Assembly (NCBI RefSeq): GCF_018327705.1
Contig: NZ_BNEM01000002.1
Location: 3,410,001 to 3,474,000, forward strand
Length of the DNA stretch: 64,000 nt
From: Catellatospora sp. TT07R-123
GTDB taxonomy: Bacteria; Actinomycetota; Actinomycetes; Mycobacteriales; Micromonosporaceae
Direction: 5' to 3'
The notes beneath the pieces are model-generated. The model searched no databases, was not told the origin of the DNA, and worked only from the letters and a program-made list of their open reading frames with translations. Positions 56,640-64,000 of this stretch are shown piece by piece. Every line of letters begins with the position of its first letter. The stretch's first letter is position 1. The position numbers and the translations under genes were made by a program.

Positions 56640-59398
56640 GGTCGTGGATCCCCGCGCTGCGGGTCGCCCGCCGCGAGGCACGCCGAGCCAAGGGCAGGTC
56701 GGCGCTGGTCGTCGCCATGATCGGGCTGCCGGTGCTGCTGCTGTCGTTCGCCGCCGCGACGTACGACATGCACGACCTGCGCCCCGGTGAGCAACTGGAC
56801 CGGACCATGGGCCAGGCCGACGCCCGCCTCTCCAAGTACTTCGACGGTCCGCTAGAGCAGAACCCGACCGACGAGGCCTACTCGGCCAAGGAGTCCGTTC
56901 CCCTGAAGGCGCCGGTGACGGCCGAGAGCCTGCTCGCGGTCCTGCCGCCGGGGTCGCGGCTGACCCGGGTCGCCGACGCGCCGGTCGACCTGCGCACACC
57001 GTCCGGCATCGGCACCATCGACGGGCACGCCGTCGACCTGGCCGAGCCCATGCTCCGCGGCCTGGTGAACCTGGTCTCCGGCACCGTGCCGCAGCACGAC
57101 GACGAGGTCGCGATCGACGCCGCGGCGTCCGACCGGCTCGGCGTCGGCATCGGCGGCACCGTGCGCACCGTCTCCCCGGACCGGACCTTCAAGGTCACCG
57201 CGCTGGTCGAGTTCCCCGACTCGCTGAGCGGCAACATCGCCTTCCGGCCCGGCCAGGTCGTCTCGGGCGGCGCGTGGCTGGTCGACACCCCGTCGCCGCT
57301 GACCTGGCCGGACGTACAGAAACTGAACCAGCAGGGCATCGTCGCGCTCAGCCGGGCGGTGGTGCTCGACCCGCCCGCGACGCCCCCGCTGTTCCAGGTC
57401 GAGCAGAGTTCGCAGGGCGACCAGATCACCTTCAGCGTCATCGTGTTCGGTTTGGTCGTCCTGGAGGTCGTGCTGCTGGCCGGCCCGGCGTTCGCGGTGG
57501 GCGCCCGGCGGCGCCGCCGCGACCTCGCGCTCGTCGCCGCCGCGGGCGGCACCCCTGGCCACCTGCGCCGGATCGTGCTCGCCGACGGGGTGGTGCTGGG
57601 CGCCCTGGCCGCAGTCGGCGGCGTCCTCGGCGGCATGCTGCTCGCCGTGCTGCTGCGCCCGCTGGTGGAGCAGTATCTCGTCAACGCCCGCGCCGGTGCC
57701 GTGCGCCTCTTCCTGCCCGCCCAGGCGGCGCTCATCGTGCTCTCGGTCGGCACCGGCCTGCTCGCCGCCATGGTGCCCGCGTTCACCGCGGCCCGGCAGG
57801 ACGTGGTGACGGTGCTGGCCGGGCGGCGCGGCGTGACCCGCTCCCGCAAGCGCTGGATCGCGCTCGGCCTGGTCATGGCGGCCGCGGGCGCGGTCATCGC
57901 CATCGCCGGTGCGGCTTCCAGCATGGGTACGACGACGATCCTCACCGGCGTGATCGTCGGCGAGCTCGGCCTGGTGCTGCTCACCCCGGCCCTGGTCGGC
58001 CTGATCTCCCGGCTGGGCCGGTGGCTGCCGCTGGCCCCGCGGATCGCCCTGCGCGACACCGCCCGCAACCGGGGCTCGGCCGCCCCGGCCATCTCCGCGG
58101 TGATGGCGGCGGTGGCGGGCGCGGTGGCGATCGGGGCGTTCGTCGGCAGCGAGCGGCAGCATTCCATCGACGTCTACGACCCGGTGCTGCCCGTCGGCAA
58201 CTTCGGCGTGCGGTACGCCGGCGGCGACGCCGACAAGCACACCGACTGGGCGAGGCTCCGCAGCGCTGTCCAGCGGATCGTGCCGCAAGCACGGCTGCAC
58301 CCGTACCAGGGTGTGACCTGCGCCTGGCAGACCCTGCCCGACCCGGCGGCCAGCCCCGCGCCCTCGGGCACGCCGCAACCCGCGCCGTCGGGCACGCCCG
58401 CGCCGACCCCGACGCCGACCACCCAGCCCGACACCTCGGCCTCCACGCGCCAGTGCGGGATCGAGATGTTCCTGCCGGTCGCGAACCGGTGCCCGTTCCA
58501 GCAGTACCAGACCGACGACGGACGTGACTGGGACGCGATGGCCGCCGACCCGCGCTGCGGCGACCAGGGCTACAACGAGTTCACGTTCATGGCCGTCGAC
58601 GACGGGGACGCCCTGGCGGCGTTGAGCGGGGCGTCCGCGGACGACATCGCCGCCGCCCGGCGGGTGCTGGCCGCCGGCGGGGTCGTGGTCACGAACCCGC
58701 TGTACCTGGTCGACGGCAAGGTGGCGCTGAGCCCGATCAACGGCGAGTTCTCCGGCGATCCCGACACGCTGCAGACCACCAGCGTGCCCGGCATGGTGAT
58801 CGGCGGAACCGGCGGGTTCACCGTGATGGTGCCGCCCGCGCTGGCCCAGCGGCTCGGTTTCGGCCTGCGGCCCGACGGGTTCGTCGCCGACGGCCAGACG
58901 CCGGACGGCGCGCAGGTCGAGGCGATCGGCTCGGCGCTGCACGAGCTGGCCGAACGCGACACCGTCGGCCTCATCGTCGAGAACGGCCCGAGCTACCGCG
59001 AGGAGCCGATCATCTGGATCCTGGGGCTGATCGCGGCGATGGTCGCGCTCGGCGCCGCCGGGGTCGCCACCGGCCTGGCCGCCGCGGACAGCCGCGCCGA
59101 CCTGGTCACCCTGGCCGCGGTCGGGGCCAGCCCGAGGGTGCGGCGCACGCTGTCGCTGAGCCAGTCGGGCGTCATCTCCGGCCTCGGGGCGCTGCTCGGC
59201 GTGCTGGCGGGACTGGGCACGGCGTACGCGCTGATCCTGGCTCTGAACAGCACCAACGGATTCACCGTCAGCGGCCGTCCGCTGCACCTGGTCATGCCGT
59301 GGAGCAGCCTGGCCATCGTCATGGCGGTGCCGCTGATCGCCATGGCCGGTGCGGGCCTGCTCACCCGCTCCCGCCTACCCTCCGAACGCCGCCTCTGA
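56636..59398 (+). CDS. FtsX-like ABC transporter permease
   Basis: A 920-residue permease. It begins with a basic cytoplasmic segment and one helix, a first extracellular domain (about 45-260), helices with the FtsX-type block ALVAAAGGTPGHLRRIVLAD, a second large extracellular domain containing a Pro/Thr/Ser linker (SGTPQPAPSGTPAPTPTPTT) and paired cysteines, then a second FtsX block near the C-terminus (VTLAAVGASPRVRRTLSL). It works with the preceding ATPase, probably in peptide, drug or lipid efflux or cell-wall stress response. Confidence 0.9.
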   Translation: MRSWIPALRVARREARRAKGRSALVVAMIGLPVLLLSFAAATYDMHDLRPGEQLDRTMGQADARLSKYFDGPLEQNPTDEAYSAKESVPLKAPVTAESLLAVLPPGSRLTRVADAPVDLRTPSGIGTIDGHAVDLAEPMLRGLVNLVSGTVPQHDDEVAIDAAASDRLGVGIGGTVRTVSPDRTFKVTALVEFPDSLSGNIAFRPGQVVSGGAWLVDTPSPLTWPDVQKLNQQGIVALSRAVVLDPPATPPLFQVEQSSQGDQITFSVIVFGLVVLEVVLLAGPAFAVGARRRRRDLALVAAAGGTPGHLRRIVLADGVVLGALAAVGGVLGGMLLAVLLRPLVEQYLVNARAGAVRLFLPAQAALIVLSVGTGLLAAMVPAFTAARQDVVTVLAGRRGVTRSRKRWIALGLVMAAAGAVIAIAGAASSMGTTTILTGVIVGELGLVLLTPALVGLISRLGRWLPLAPRIALRDTARNRGSAAPAISAVMAAVAGAVAIGAFVGSERQHSIDVYDPVLPVGNFGVRYAGGDADKHTDWARLRSAVQRIVPQARLHPYQGVTCAWQTLPDPAASPAPSGTPQPAPSGTPAPTPTPTTQPDTSASTRQCGIEMFLPVANRCPFQQYQTDDGRDWDAMAADPRCGDQGYNEFTFMAVDDGDALAALSGASADDIAAARRVLAAGGVVVTNPLYLVDGKVALSPINGEFSGDPDTLQTTSVPGMVIGGTGGFTVMVPPALAQRLGFGLRPDGFVADGQTPDGAQVEAIGSALHELAERDTVGLIVENGPSYREEPIIWILGLIAAMVALGAAGVATGLAAADSRADLVTLAAVGASPRVRRTLSLSQSGVISGLGALLGVLAGLGTAYALILALNSTNGFTVSGRPLHLVMPWSSLAIVMAVPLIAMAGAGLLTRSRLPSERRL

Positions 59399-59427
59399 CC
59401 CGCTCTCGCCCCGGGCCACGCGAGGGT

Positions 59428-59489
59428 CCCGAGGTAAGGAAGGGCACCTTCGTCGGCTCGCATTGCGAGGTAGAAGGTGCCCTTCTCAG
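59428..59489. repeat. AAGGAAGGGCACCTTC repeat family, copy 2
   Basis: CCCGAGGTAAGGAAGGGC (59428-59445) continues into ACCTTC, then CGCATTGCGAGGTAGAAG and a GTGCCCTTCT arm that pairs back over 13 bases with GAAGGGCACCTTC. The block order matches 29263-29312. Its first 18 bases recur exactly, inverted, at 60010-60027, on the far side of the intervening gene. Confidence 0.8.
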
Positions 59490-59509
59490 CGCGGGTCCGG
59501 CGGGGTGGG

Positions 59510-59974
59510 TCAGCGCGGGGTGAGGCTGAAGACGCGCAGGACGCGGTCGCCGGCGCGCTCGGTGTACGTCTGGTACGCCGGCCACACCGACAGCAGCAGC
59601 CCGAACAGCCGTTCCCGTTCCGCGCCCGTGGCCAGCACGCCGCGCACGGGCACCTCCCGGCCGCCGAGCGTGATCGTCGCGTCGGGGTTGGCGAGCAGGT
59701 TGACCGACCAGGCCGGGTGGCTGGTCTGGCCCCAGTTCGAGCCGATGACCACGTAGTTCTCGCCGTCGCGGACGTACACCAGCGGCTGGTTGCGCGGCTG
59801 CCCGGACTTGCGCCCGGTGGTGGTCAGCACCAGCGTCGGCATCAGCCCGAGCGCGATCACGCGGCCCTTGGTCAGCTTGGCGACGGCACGGTCGAGCGGC
59901 ACGATCGCCTTGCCCATACGGGCGAACCAGCGGCGATGTCCGAGGGTACGGGCGAGACGGGTCAGCACGCGCAC
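59510..59974 (-). CDS. deazaflavin (F420)-dependent nitroreductase-family protein (DUF385)
   Basis: A 154-residue split-barrel protein of the Ddn/DUF385 family, which in actinomycetes uses coenzyme F420 to reduce quinones, nitro compounds or other acceptors. Signature blocks are LVLTTTGRKSGQPRNQPLVY, VIGSNWGQTSHPAWSVNLLA and YQTYTERAGDR. GTG 59974 is the start. Single gene whose two flanks hold inverted copies of an 18-bp repeat sequence. Confidence 0.9.
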   Translation of the reverse strand: MRVLTRLARTLGHRRWFARMGKAIVPLDRAVAKLTKGRVIALGLMPTLVLTTTGRKSGQPRNQPLVYVRDGENYVVIGSNWGQTSHPAWSVNLLANPDATITLGGREVPVRGVLATGAERERLFGLLLSVWPAYQTYTERAGDRVLRVFSLTPR

Positions 59975-59993
59975 AGTCTGCCGTACGCGAGGA

Positions 59994-60027
59994 TCTTTCG
60001 GAAAGAGTCGCCCTTCCTTACCTCGGG
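59994..60027. repeat. AAGGAAGGGCACCTTC repeat family, partial copy 3 (inverted)
   Basis: GCCCTTCCTTACCTCGGG at 60010-60027 is the exact inverse complement of 59428-59445. It is preceded by a short palindrome TCTTTC-G-GAAAGA (59994-60006). It lies two bases before the VIT gene stop codon and near the start of the F420-type gene. Confidence 0.75.
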
Positions 60028-60028
60028 G

Positions 60029-60766
60029 TCAGGCTGCGCTGACGCCGATGGCGTCGCCGATGAGGTAGGTGGCGCCCGCGGCGGCGGCGCCGAGCAGGAG
60101 CTGGCGCAGGCCGGTGGACCACCAGCGGCGGCGGGTGAAGCGAGCCGTCAGGGCTCCGGCCGTGAACAGGCCCACGCCGCCGATGCCCAGCGCCAGCCAG
60201 AGCGAGTGGCTGCCCAGCAGGTAGCTCAGCAGCGGGATCAGCGCGCCGATCGAGAAGCAGATGAACGACGAGATCGCCGCCGTCCACGGGCTCGGCTTGC
60301 TGTCCGGGTCGATGCCCAGCTCCTCGCGTACGTGCATGCGCAGCGCCTCGTCGGGCTGCCGGGACAGGTCCTGCGCGATCTGGCGGGCCAGGTCGGGCGA
60401 GATGCCCCGGTCGATCCACCGCTGGGCCAGCTCGTCGGCCTCGGCCACCGGGTTGCGGTGCAGCTCGCGGCGCTCCTTGGCGACCTCGGCCTCGATCTGC
60501 TCGTTGGCGGTGCGGACGCTGGCGTACTCGCCCAGGCCCATCGAGATGGCGCCCGCGACCAGGCCCGCGACGCCGGTCAGCGCGATGGTGTGCGCGGCGA
60601 CGCCGGCACCGCCGACGCCCGCGATCAGGCCGATGTTGGTGACCAGGCCGTCCATGGCCCCGAAGACGGCCGCGCGCAGCCAGCCGCCCGAGACGTCGGC
60701 GTGCTCGTGGTCGATCTGCGGGACGTCCGGTGCCGGGGCGGCCGAGGAGGGGTGCTCGGTGCTCAT
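60029..60766 (-). CDS. VIT1/CCC1-family transporter (iron/manganese)
   Basis: A 245-residue membrane protein of the VIT/CCC1 family, transporting Fe2+ or Mn2+. [40 protein letters not shown] and the cytoplasmic acidic helical segment between helices 2 and 3 ([20 protein letters not shown]) are family signatures, as is [22 protein letters not shown] 60766 overlaps the map stop (ATGA), an unexpected coupling with methionine aminopeptidase, itself a metal enzyme. Metal and direction are inferred from the family. Confidence 0.9.
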   Translation of the reverse strand: MSTEHPSSAAPAPDVPQIDHEHADVSGGWLRAAVFGAMDGLVTNIGLIAGVGGAGVAAHTIALTGVAGLVAGAISMGLGEYASVRTANEQIEAEVAKERRELHRNPVAEADELAQRWIDRGISPDLARQIAQDLSRQPDEALRMHVREELGIDPDSKPSPWTAAISSFICFSIGALIPLLSYLLGSHSLWLALGIGGVGLFTAGALTARFTRRRWWSTGLRQLLLGAAAAGATYLIGDAIGVSAA

Positions 60767-61620
60767 GGCAGGGTCAGGATCTCCGCGCCGTCCTCGGTGA
60801 CGACCAGCGTGTGCTCGAACTGGGCGGTCCAGCGGCGGTCCTTGGTGACCACGGTCCAGCCGTCGCGCCAGGTCTCGTACGAGATGCCGCCGAGCGTGAT
60901 CATCGGCTCGATGGTGAACGTCATCCCCGTCTCCATGATCGTGTCGGCGGCGGGGTTGTCGTAGTGCGGAATGAACAGTCCGCTGTGGAACGACTGGCCG
61001 ATGCCGTGGCCGCCGAAGTCACGCACCACGCCGTAGCCGAAGCGCTTGGCGTACGACTCGATGACGCGGCCGATGACGTTGATCGGGCGGCCGGGCGCAA
61101 CCGCCTTGATCGCCCGCATCAGCGCCTCGTGCGTACGCTCCACCAGCAGACGGGCCTCCTCGGCCACGTCGCCCACGCAGAACGTCGCGTCGGTGTCGCC
61201 GTGCACCCCGTCCTTGAACGCGGTCACGTCGACGTTGATGATGTCGCCGTCCTCGATCACCGTCGAGTCGGGGATGCCGTGGCAGATGACCTCGTTGAGG
61301 CTGGTGCAGCACGACTTCGGGAAGCCCTTGTAGCCCAGCGTCGACGGGTAGGCCCCGTGGTCGCAGAGGAACTCGTGCACCAGCCGGTCGAGCTCGTCGG
61401 TGGTCACGCCGGGCTTGCAGTGCTCGCCCGCGAGCTGGGTCGCCTGGGCGGCGATCCGGCCGGCGACCCGCATCTTCTCGATCGACTCGGCGTCCTGGGT
61501 GAGCGGGCCGTCCCAGCGCTTGGGCGCCTTGCGGCCGACATACTCGGGACGCGGGATGGCGGCGGGGACGTCCCGCCACGGGGAGAGCTTGCCTGGGGTC
61601 AACGTCGCGCGGCCGTTCAT
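60763..61620 (-). CDS. map: type I methionine aminopeptidase
   Basis: A 285-residue metalloprotease removing N-terminal methionine. The dinuclear metal ligands D131 (NVDVTAF), D142 (HGDTDATF), H205 ([10 protein letters not shown]), E238 (FTIEPM) and a last Glu in WTAQFEHTL are in place; H114 in VICHGIPD is the substrate His. The 35-residue N-terminal extension with a PxxP-like motif resembles the longer mycobacterial MapB type. ATG 61620 is chosen; the gene is coupled to the VIT gene. Confidence 0.95.
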   Translation of the reverse strand: MNGRATLTPGKLSPWRDVPAAIPRPEYVGRKAPKRWDGPLTQDAESIEKMRVAGRIAAQATQLAGEHCKPGVTTDELDRLVHEFLCDHGAYPSTLGYKGFPKSCCTSLNEVICHGIPDSTVIEDGDIINVDVTAFKDGVHGDTDATFCVGDVAEEARLLVERTHEALMRAIKAVAPGRPINVIGRVIESYAKRFGYGVVRDFGGHGIGQSFHSGLFIPHYDNPAADTIMETGMTFTIEPMITLGGISYETWRDGWTVVTKDRRWTAQFEHTLVVTEDGAEILTLP

Positions 61621-61684
61621 GCCATGAACTCTAGCGCCGCCACCCGCCCCCGCGCCCGGTTGCACCCTCCCCCGTCCCACCCCG

Positions 61685-61765
61685 CGTTTTTCATAGACGC
61701 TGGCCTATTACATCGACTGGCGGTCGATCATTCTCGACGTCATAGGCCAACGTCTATGAAAAACG
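61685..61765. repeat. ATAGACG inverted-repeat family, copy 3
   Basis: Arms at 61685-61716 and 61734-61765 pair over 32 bases with three mismatches, 17-base loop. They include the core ATAGACG(C/T)TGGCCTAT plus TTTTTC/GAAAAA borders. It sits downstream of puuD and upstream of map, both on the minus strand. Left border CGTTTTTC and right border GAAAAACG resemble those of copy 2. Confidence 0.85.
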
Positions 61766-61826
61766 GGGCGGTTGCCGGGGCGCTGCCCCGGGGCTGCGGT
61801 AGGGGTGGTGGGTGGCGGGTGGTGGG

Positions 61827-62582
61827 TCAGACCGTGGCGAAGAACTCGGTGCGGGTGGCCGTACGGGCCGCGTGGGTGTTCACCGAGGCGCCCACCAGCG
61901 CCTCGAACAGGTCCGGCGCCGCCATGTCCTCCGGGTGCCACTGCACCCCCACCGCGAACGGGTGGTCCGGGTGCTCCAGCGCCTCGATCAGGTTGTCGGT
62001 CACGCACCACGCGGTCGGCACCAGCCGCCCCGGATCCTTGACCCCCTGGTGGTGGTACGAGTTCACGACCGCCTCAGCCCCGAACATCTCCCGGCACCGC
62101 GACCCCGTGGCGAAGCGCACCGGGTGGTGCGCGTACACCTTGGTCGCGCCGAGCGGCCGGTGCCCGTCGTGCCCGACGGTCTCCGGCAGGTGCTGGTGCA
62201 GCGTGCCGCCCGCCGCGACCGCCATCAGCTGCATGCCGCGGCAGATGCCCAGCAGCGGCAGCCCGGTCTTGAACGCGACCCGGACCAGCGGCAGCTCACC
62301 GGCGTCGCGCAGGGCGTCGGTGTACACCGTCGGGTGGGCCGCCTCGCCGTAGCGGGCGGGGTCGACGTCGGCGCCGCCGCAGATGACGAGGCCGTCCAGG
62401 CCGTCGAGGACCTCGACGCCGCCGTCGGCCTGCGGCGGGATGAGCACGGGGCGACCGCCCGCGCGGCTCACCTGATCCACATAGGCCCAGGGCACCGCCG
62501 CAGCCCTGGTGTCGTGCACGGAAAAGCGGGCACTCTCCACATACGTGGTGATGCCGATCAACGGTCTGGTCACATCGCTCAC
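61827..62582 (-). CDS. gamma-glutamyl-gamma-aminobutyrate hydrolase family peptidase (C26)
   Basis: A 251-residue class I glutamine amidotransferase-like hydrolase. Nucleophile C114 lies in LGICRGMQLM, with H216 and E218 in GVQWHPE forming the triad; LIGITTYVE and VICGGADVDPARYG are also typical. PuuD relatives split gamma-glutamyl-GABA in the putrescine pathway. GTG 62582 overlaps the SDR stop by four bases. With the SDR and aldehyde dehydrogenase it fits a gamma-glutamylated polyamine or amine catabolic operon. Confidence 0.9.
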   Translation of the reverse strand: MSDVTRPLIGITTYVESARFSVHDTRAAAVPWAYVDQVSRAGGRPVLIPPQADGGVEVLDGLDGLVICGGADVDPARYGEAAHPTVYTDALRDAGELPLVRVAFKTGLPLLGICRGMQLMAVAAGGTLHQHLPETVGHDGHRPLGATKVYAHHPVRFATGSRCREMFGAEAVVNSYHHQGVKDPGRLVPTAWCVTDNLIEALEHPDHPFAVGVQWHPEDMAAPDLFEALVGASVNTHAARTATRTEFFATV

Positions 62583-63343
62583 AACGGTGTCACGTAGGCG
62601 CCGGTAATGCCTCCGTCCACGATGAACTGGGAGGCGGTGACGAAGGATGAATCGTCACTGGCGAGAAAGGCTACCGCCGCCGCGATCTCTTCGGGCTCGG
62701 CGAACCGGCCCATCGGTACATGGACAAGTCGGCGAGCCGCCCGCTCCGGATCCTTCGCGAACAGCTCCATCAGCAGCGGCGTGGCCACCGGTCCGGGGCA
62801 CAGCGCGTTGACCCGCACCCCCTGCCGGGCGAACTGCACGCCCAGCTCCCGGCTCATCGACAGTACCCCGCCCTTGCTCGCGGTGTAAGCGATCTGACTG
62901 GTCGCGGCGCCCATCAGGGCGACGAAACTCGCCGTGTTGATGATCGAGCCCTTGCCCGCGGCGAGCATGTGCGGCAGCGCGTACTTGCAGCACAGGTAGA
63001 CGCTGGTGGTGTTGACCCGGATCACCCGCTCCCAGGCGTCCAGGCCGGTGTCGAGGATCGAGTCGTCGTCGGGCGGGGAGATCCCGGCGTTGTTGAACGC
63101 GATGTCGAGCCGCCCGCGCCGCGCGGCGACGCCGTCGAACAGCTCGCGCACCTGCGCCTCGTCGCTGACGTCGCACTGCACGAACTCGCCGCCCACCTCC
63201 TCGGCGATCCGCTTGCCCGCGTCGGCGGCGAGGTCGACGCAGACCACGTACGCCCCCTCGGCCGCGAAACGCCGCGCCGTGGCGGCGCCGATCCCGCTGG
63301 CCGCACCGCTGATGACCGCCACCCGGTCCTGAAGTCGCTGCAC
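62579..63343 (-). CDS. short-chain dehydrogenase/reductase
   Basis: A 254-residue SDR of classical type. NAD-binding GAASGIG (13-19), NNAG at 84-87, S139, Y153 and K157 (YTASK) form the active site; CPGPVATPLL follows. The acidic residue in CVDLA suggests NAD preference. GTG 63343 is the start, eight bases after the aldehyde dehydrogenase stop. Its stop overlaps the hydrolase start. In such operons the SDR may oxidise an alcohol or 3-oxo intermediate; substrate unproven. Confidence 0.9.
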   Translation of the reverse strand: MQRLQDRVAVISGAASGIGAATARRFAAEGAYVVCVDLAADAGKRIAEEVGGEFVQCDVSDEAQVRELFDGVAARRGRLDIAFNNAGISPPDDDSILDTGLDAWERVIRVNTTSVYLCCKYALPHMLAAGKGSIINTASFVALMGAATSQIAYTASKGGVLSMSRELGVQFARQGVRVNALCPGPVATPLLMELFAKDPERAARRLVHVPMGRFAEPEEIAAAVAFLASDDSSFVTASQFIVDGGITGAYVTPL

Positions 63344-63351
63344 CTGTGTCC

Positions 63352-64000
63352 TTAGCTCGTAGCGATGAAGACGTTCTTGGTCTCGGTGAACGCCAGCGGG
63401 GCGTCCGGGCCGAGCTCGCGGCCCATGCCGGACTGCTTGGCCCCGCCGAACGGCGTCCAGTAGCGCACCGACGAGTGCGAGTTGACGCTGAGCACCCCGG
63501 CCTCGACCGCGCGCGCCAACCGCAGCGCCCGACCCACATCCCGGGTCCAGATCGAGCCCGACAGCCCGTACGGCGTGTCGTTGGCCAGCCGGACCGCCTC
63601 GGCCTCGTCGTCGAACGGCAGCACCGACAGCACCGGCCCGAAGATCTCCTGCTGCCAGTGCGGCTCGCCGGGGGCGCCCGCGGCCAGCACCGTGGCCGGG
63701 TGCCACCAGCCGGGACCGTGCGGCGCCTCGCCGCGCATCAGCACCCGGGCGTCGCCCACCCCGGCCCGGACCCGCTCGCGGTGCTCGGCGGTGATCAGCG
63801 GCCCCATGCCGGTCGCCGGGTCGCGCGGGTCGCCGCAGCGCCAGGCCGCCACGACGGGCTCCAGCAGGGACAGGAACTCGTCGTACACCGAGCGCTGGAC
63901 GAGCAGGCGGGAGCGGGCGCAGCAGTCCTGTCCGGCGTTGTCGAAGACGGCCCCGGGCAGTGCGGCGGCGGCCGCCGGCAGGTCCGCGTCGGCGAACAGC
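63352..64000 (-). CDS. aldehyde dehydrogenase, partial (5' end beyond right edge)
   Basis: The C-terminal 215 residues of an NAD(P)-dependent aldehyde dehydrogenase. The catalytic cysteine region is read as NAGQDCCARSRLLVQ, then QEIFGPVLSVLPFDDEAEAV with the conserved Glu-x-Phe-Gly-Pro, NDTPYGLSGSIWTRDVGRAL, and PFGGAKQSGMGRELG. The TAA stop is at 63352-63354. It begins outside the window and heads the visible ALDH-SDR-PuuD operon. Likely role is oxidation of an aminoaldehyde (for example a gamma-glutamyl or aminobutyraldehyde), by operon context. Confidence 0.92.
   Translation of the reverse strand, partial: LFADADLPAAAAALPGAVFDNAGQDCCARSRLLVQRSVYDEFLSLLEPVVAAWRCGDPRDPATGMGPLITAEHRERVRAGVGDARVLMRGEAPHGPGWWHPATVLAAGAPGEPHWQQEIFGPVLSVLPFDDEAEAVRLANDTPYGLSGSIWTRDVGRALRLARAVEAGVLSVNSHSSVRYWTPFGGAKQSGMGRELGPDAPLAFTETKNVFIATS

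Overview
The window is very GC-rich, densely packed bacterial DNA with many GTG (and two well-supported TTG) starts and many 4-nt stop/start overlaps. The gene order thyX-dapA-rnj-ftsK ... rimO-pgsA-cinA-clgR, followed by dapB-M16 protease-pnp-rpsO, ribF-truB and rbfA-ylxP ... infB-ylxR-nusA-rimP, is typical of actinomycetes. A Micromonosporaceae-type genome is my best guess, but no rRNA or other decisive marker is present. There is no prophage, CRISPR array, insertion sequence, tRNA or rRNA that I can support. It reads as ordinary chromosome.

Left part (1-13.3 kb), accessory genes: an edge-cut MFS transporter; an orphan phytanoyl-CoA-type dioxygenase; a zinc-ribbon protein; a MocR regulator divergent from a PPOX-GNAT fusion and a LeuE-like exporter, with a palindromic operator between them; an Lhr-family helicase; a membrane acyltransferase; and a SAM hydroxide adenosyltransferase.

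Conserved block 1 (13.5-25.6 kb, nearly all minus strand): thyX, dapA, RNase J, ftsK, an LtrA-like protein, rimO, pgsA, an arylamine N-acetyltransferase, cinA and clgR. These serve thymidylate and lysine/peptidoglycan precursor synthesis, RNA decay, chromosome segregation, ribosome modification, phospholipid synthesis and protease control. Next to thyX (25.6-27.1 kb) is a ribbon-helix-helix protein plus a DUF4097 repeat protein, preceded by an array of TGACGTCA sites.

Middle part (27.5-40.1 kb): a DUF2752 membrane protein coupled to a YcaQ-type DNA glycosylase, two GNAT acetyltransferases and a GT87 mannosyltransferase; then dapB, an M16 protease, pnp and rpsO; then a Fic protein and a secreted trypsin-like protease.

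Conserved block 2 (40.2-54.1 kb, minus strand): rimP, nusA, ylxR and infB, then ylxP, rbfA, nrnA, truB and ribF, with a methyltransferase, a MATE exporter and small membrane proteins inserted.

Right part (54.3-64 kb): a lipoprotein and ferritin-like pair, a PadR-regulated MacB-type ABC exporter, an F420-type oxidoreductase, a VIT-family transporter coupled to methionine aminopeptidase, and a PuuD-SDR-aldehyde dehydrogenase operon running off the right edge.

The most unusual layer is intergenic. At least four families of long, near-perfect inverted repeats sit mostly at 3' ends of genes. One occurs three times with a shared ATAGACG core. One is a two-part palindrome present twice in opposite orientation with identical spacing. 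One flanks the F420-type oxidoreductase gene in inverted orientation.
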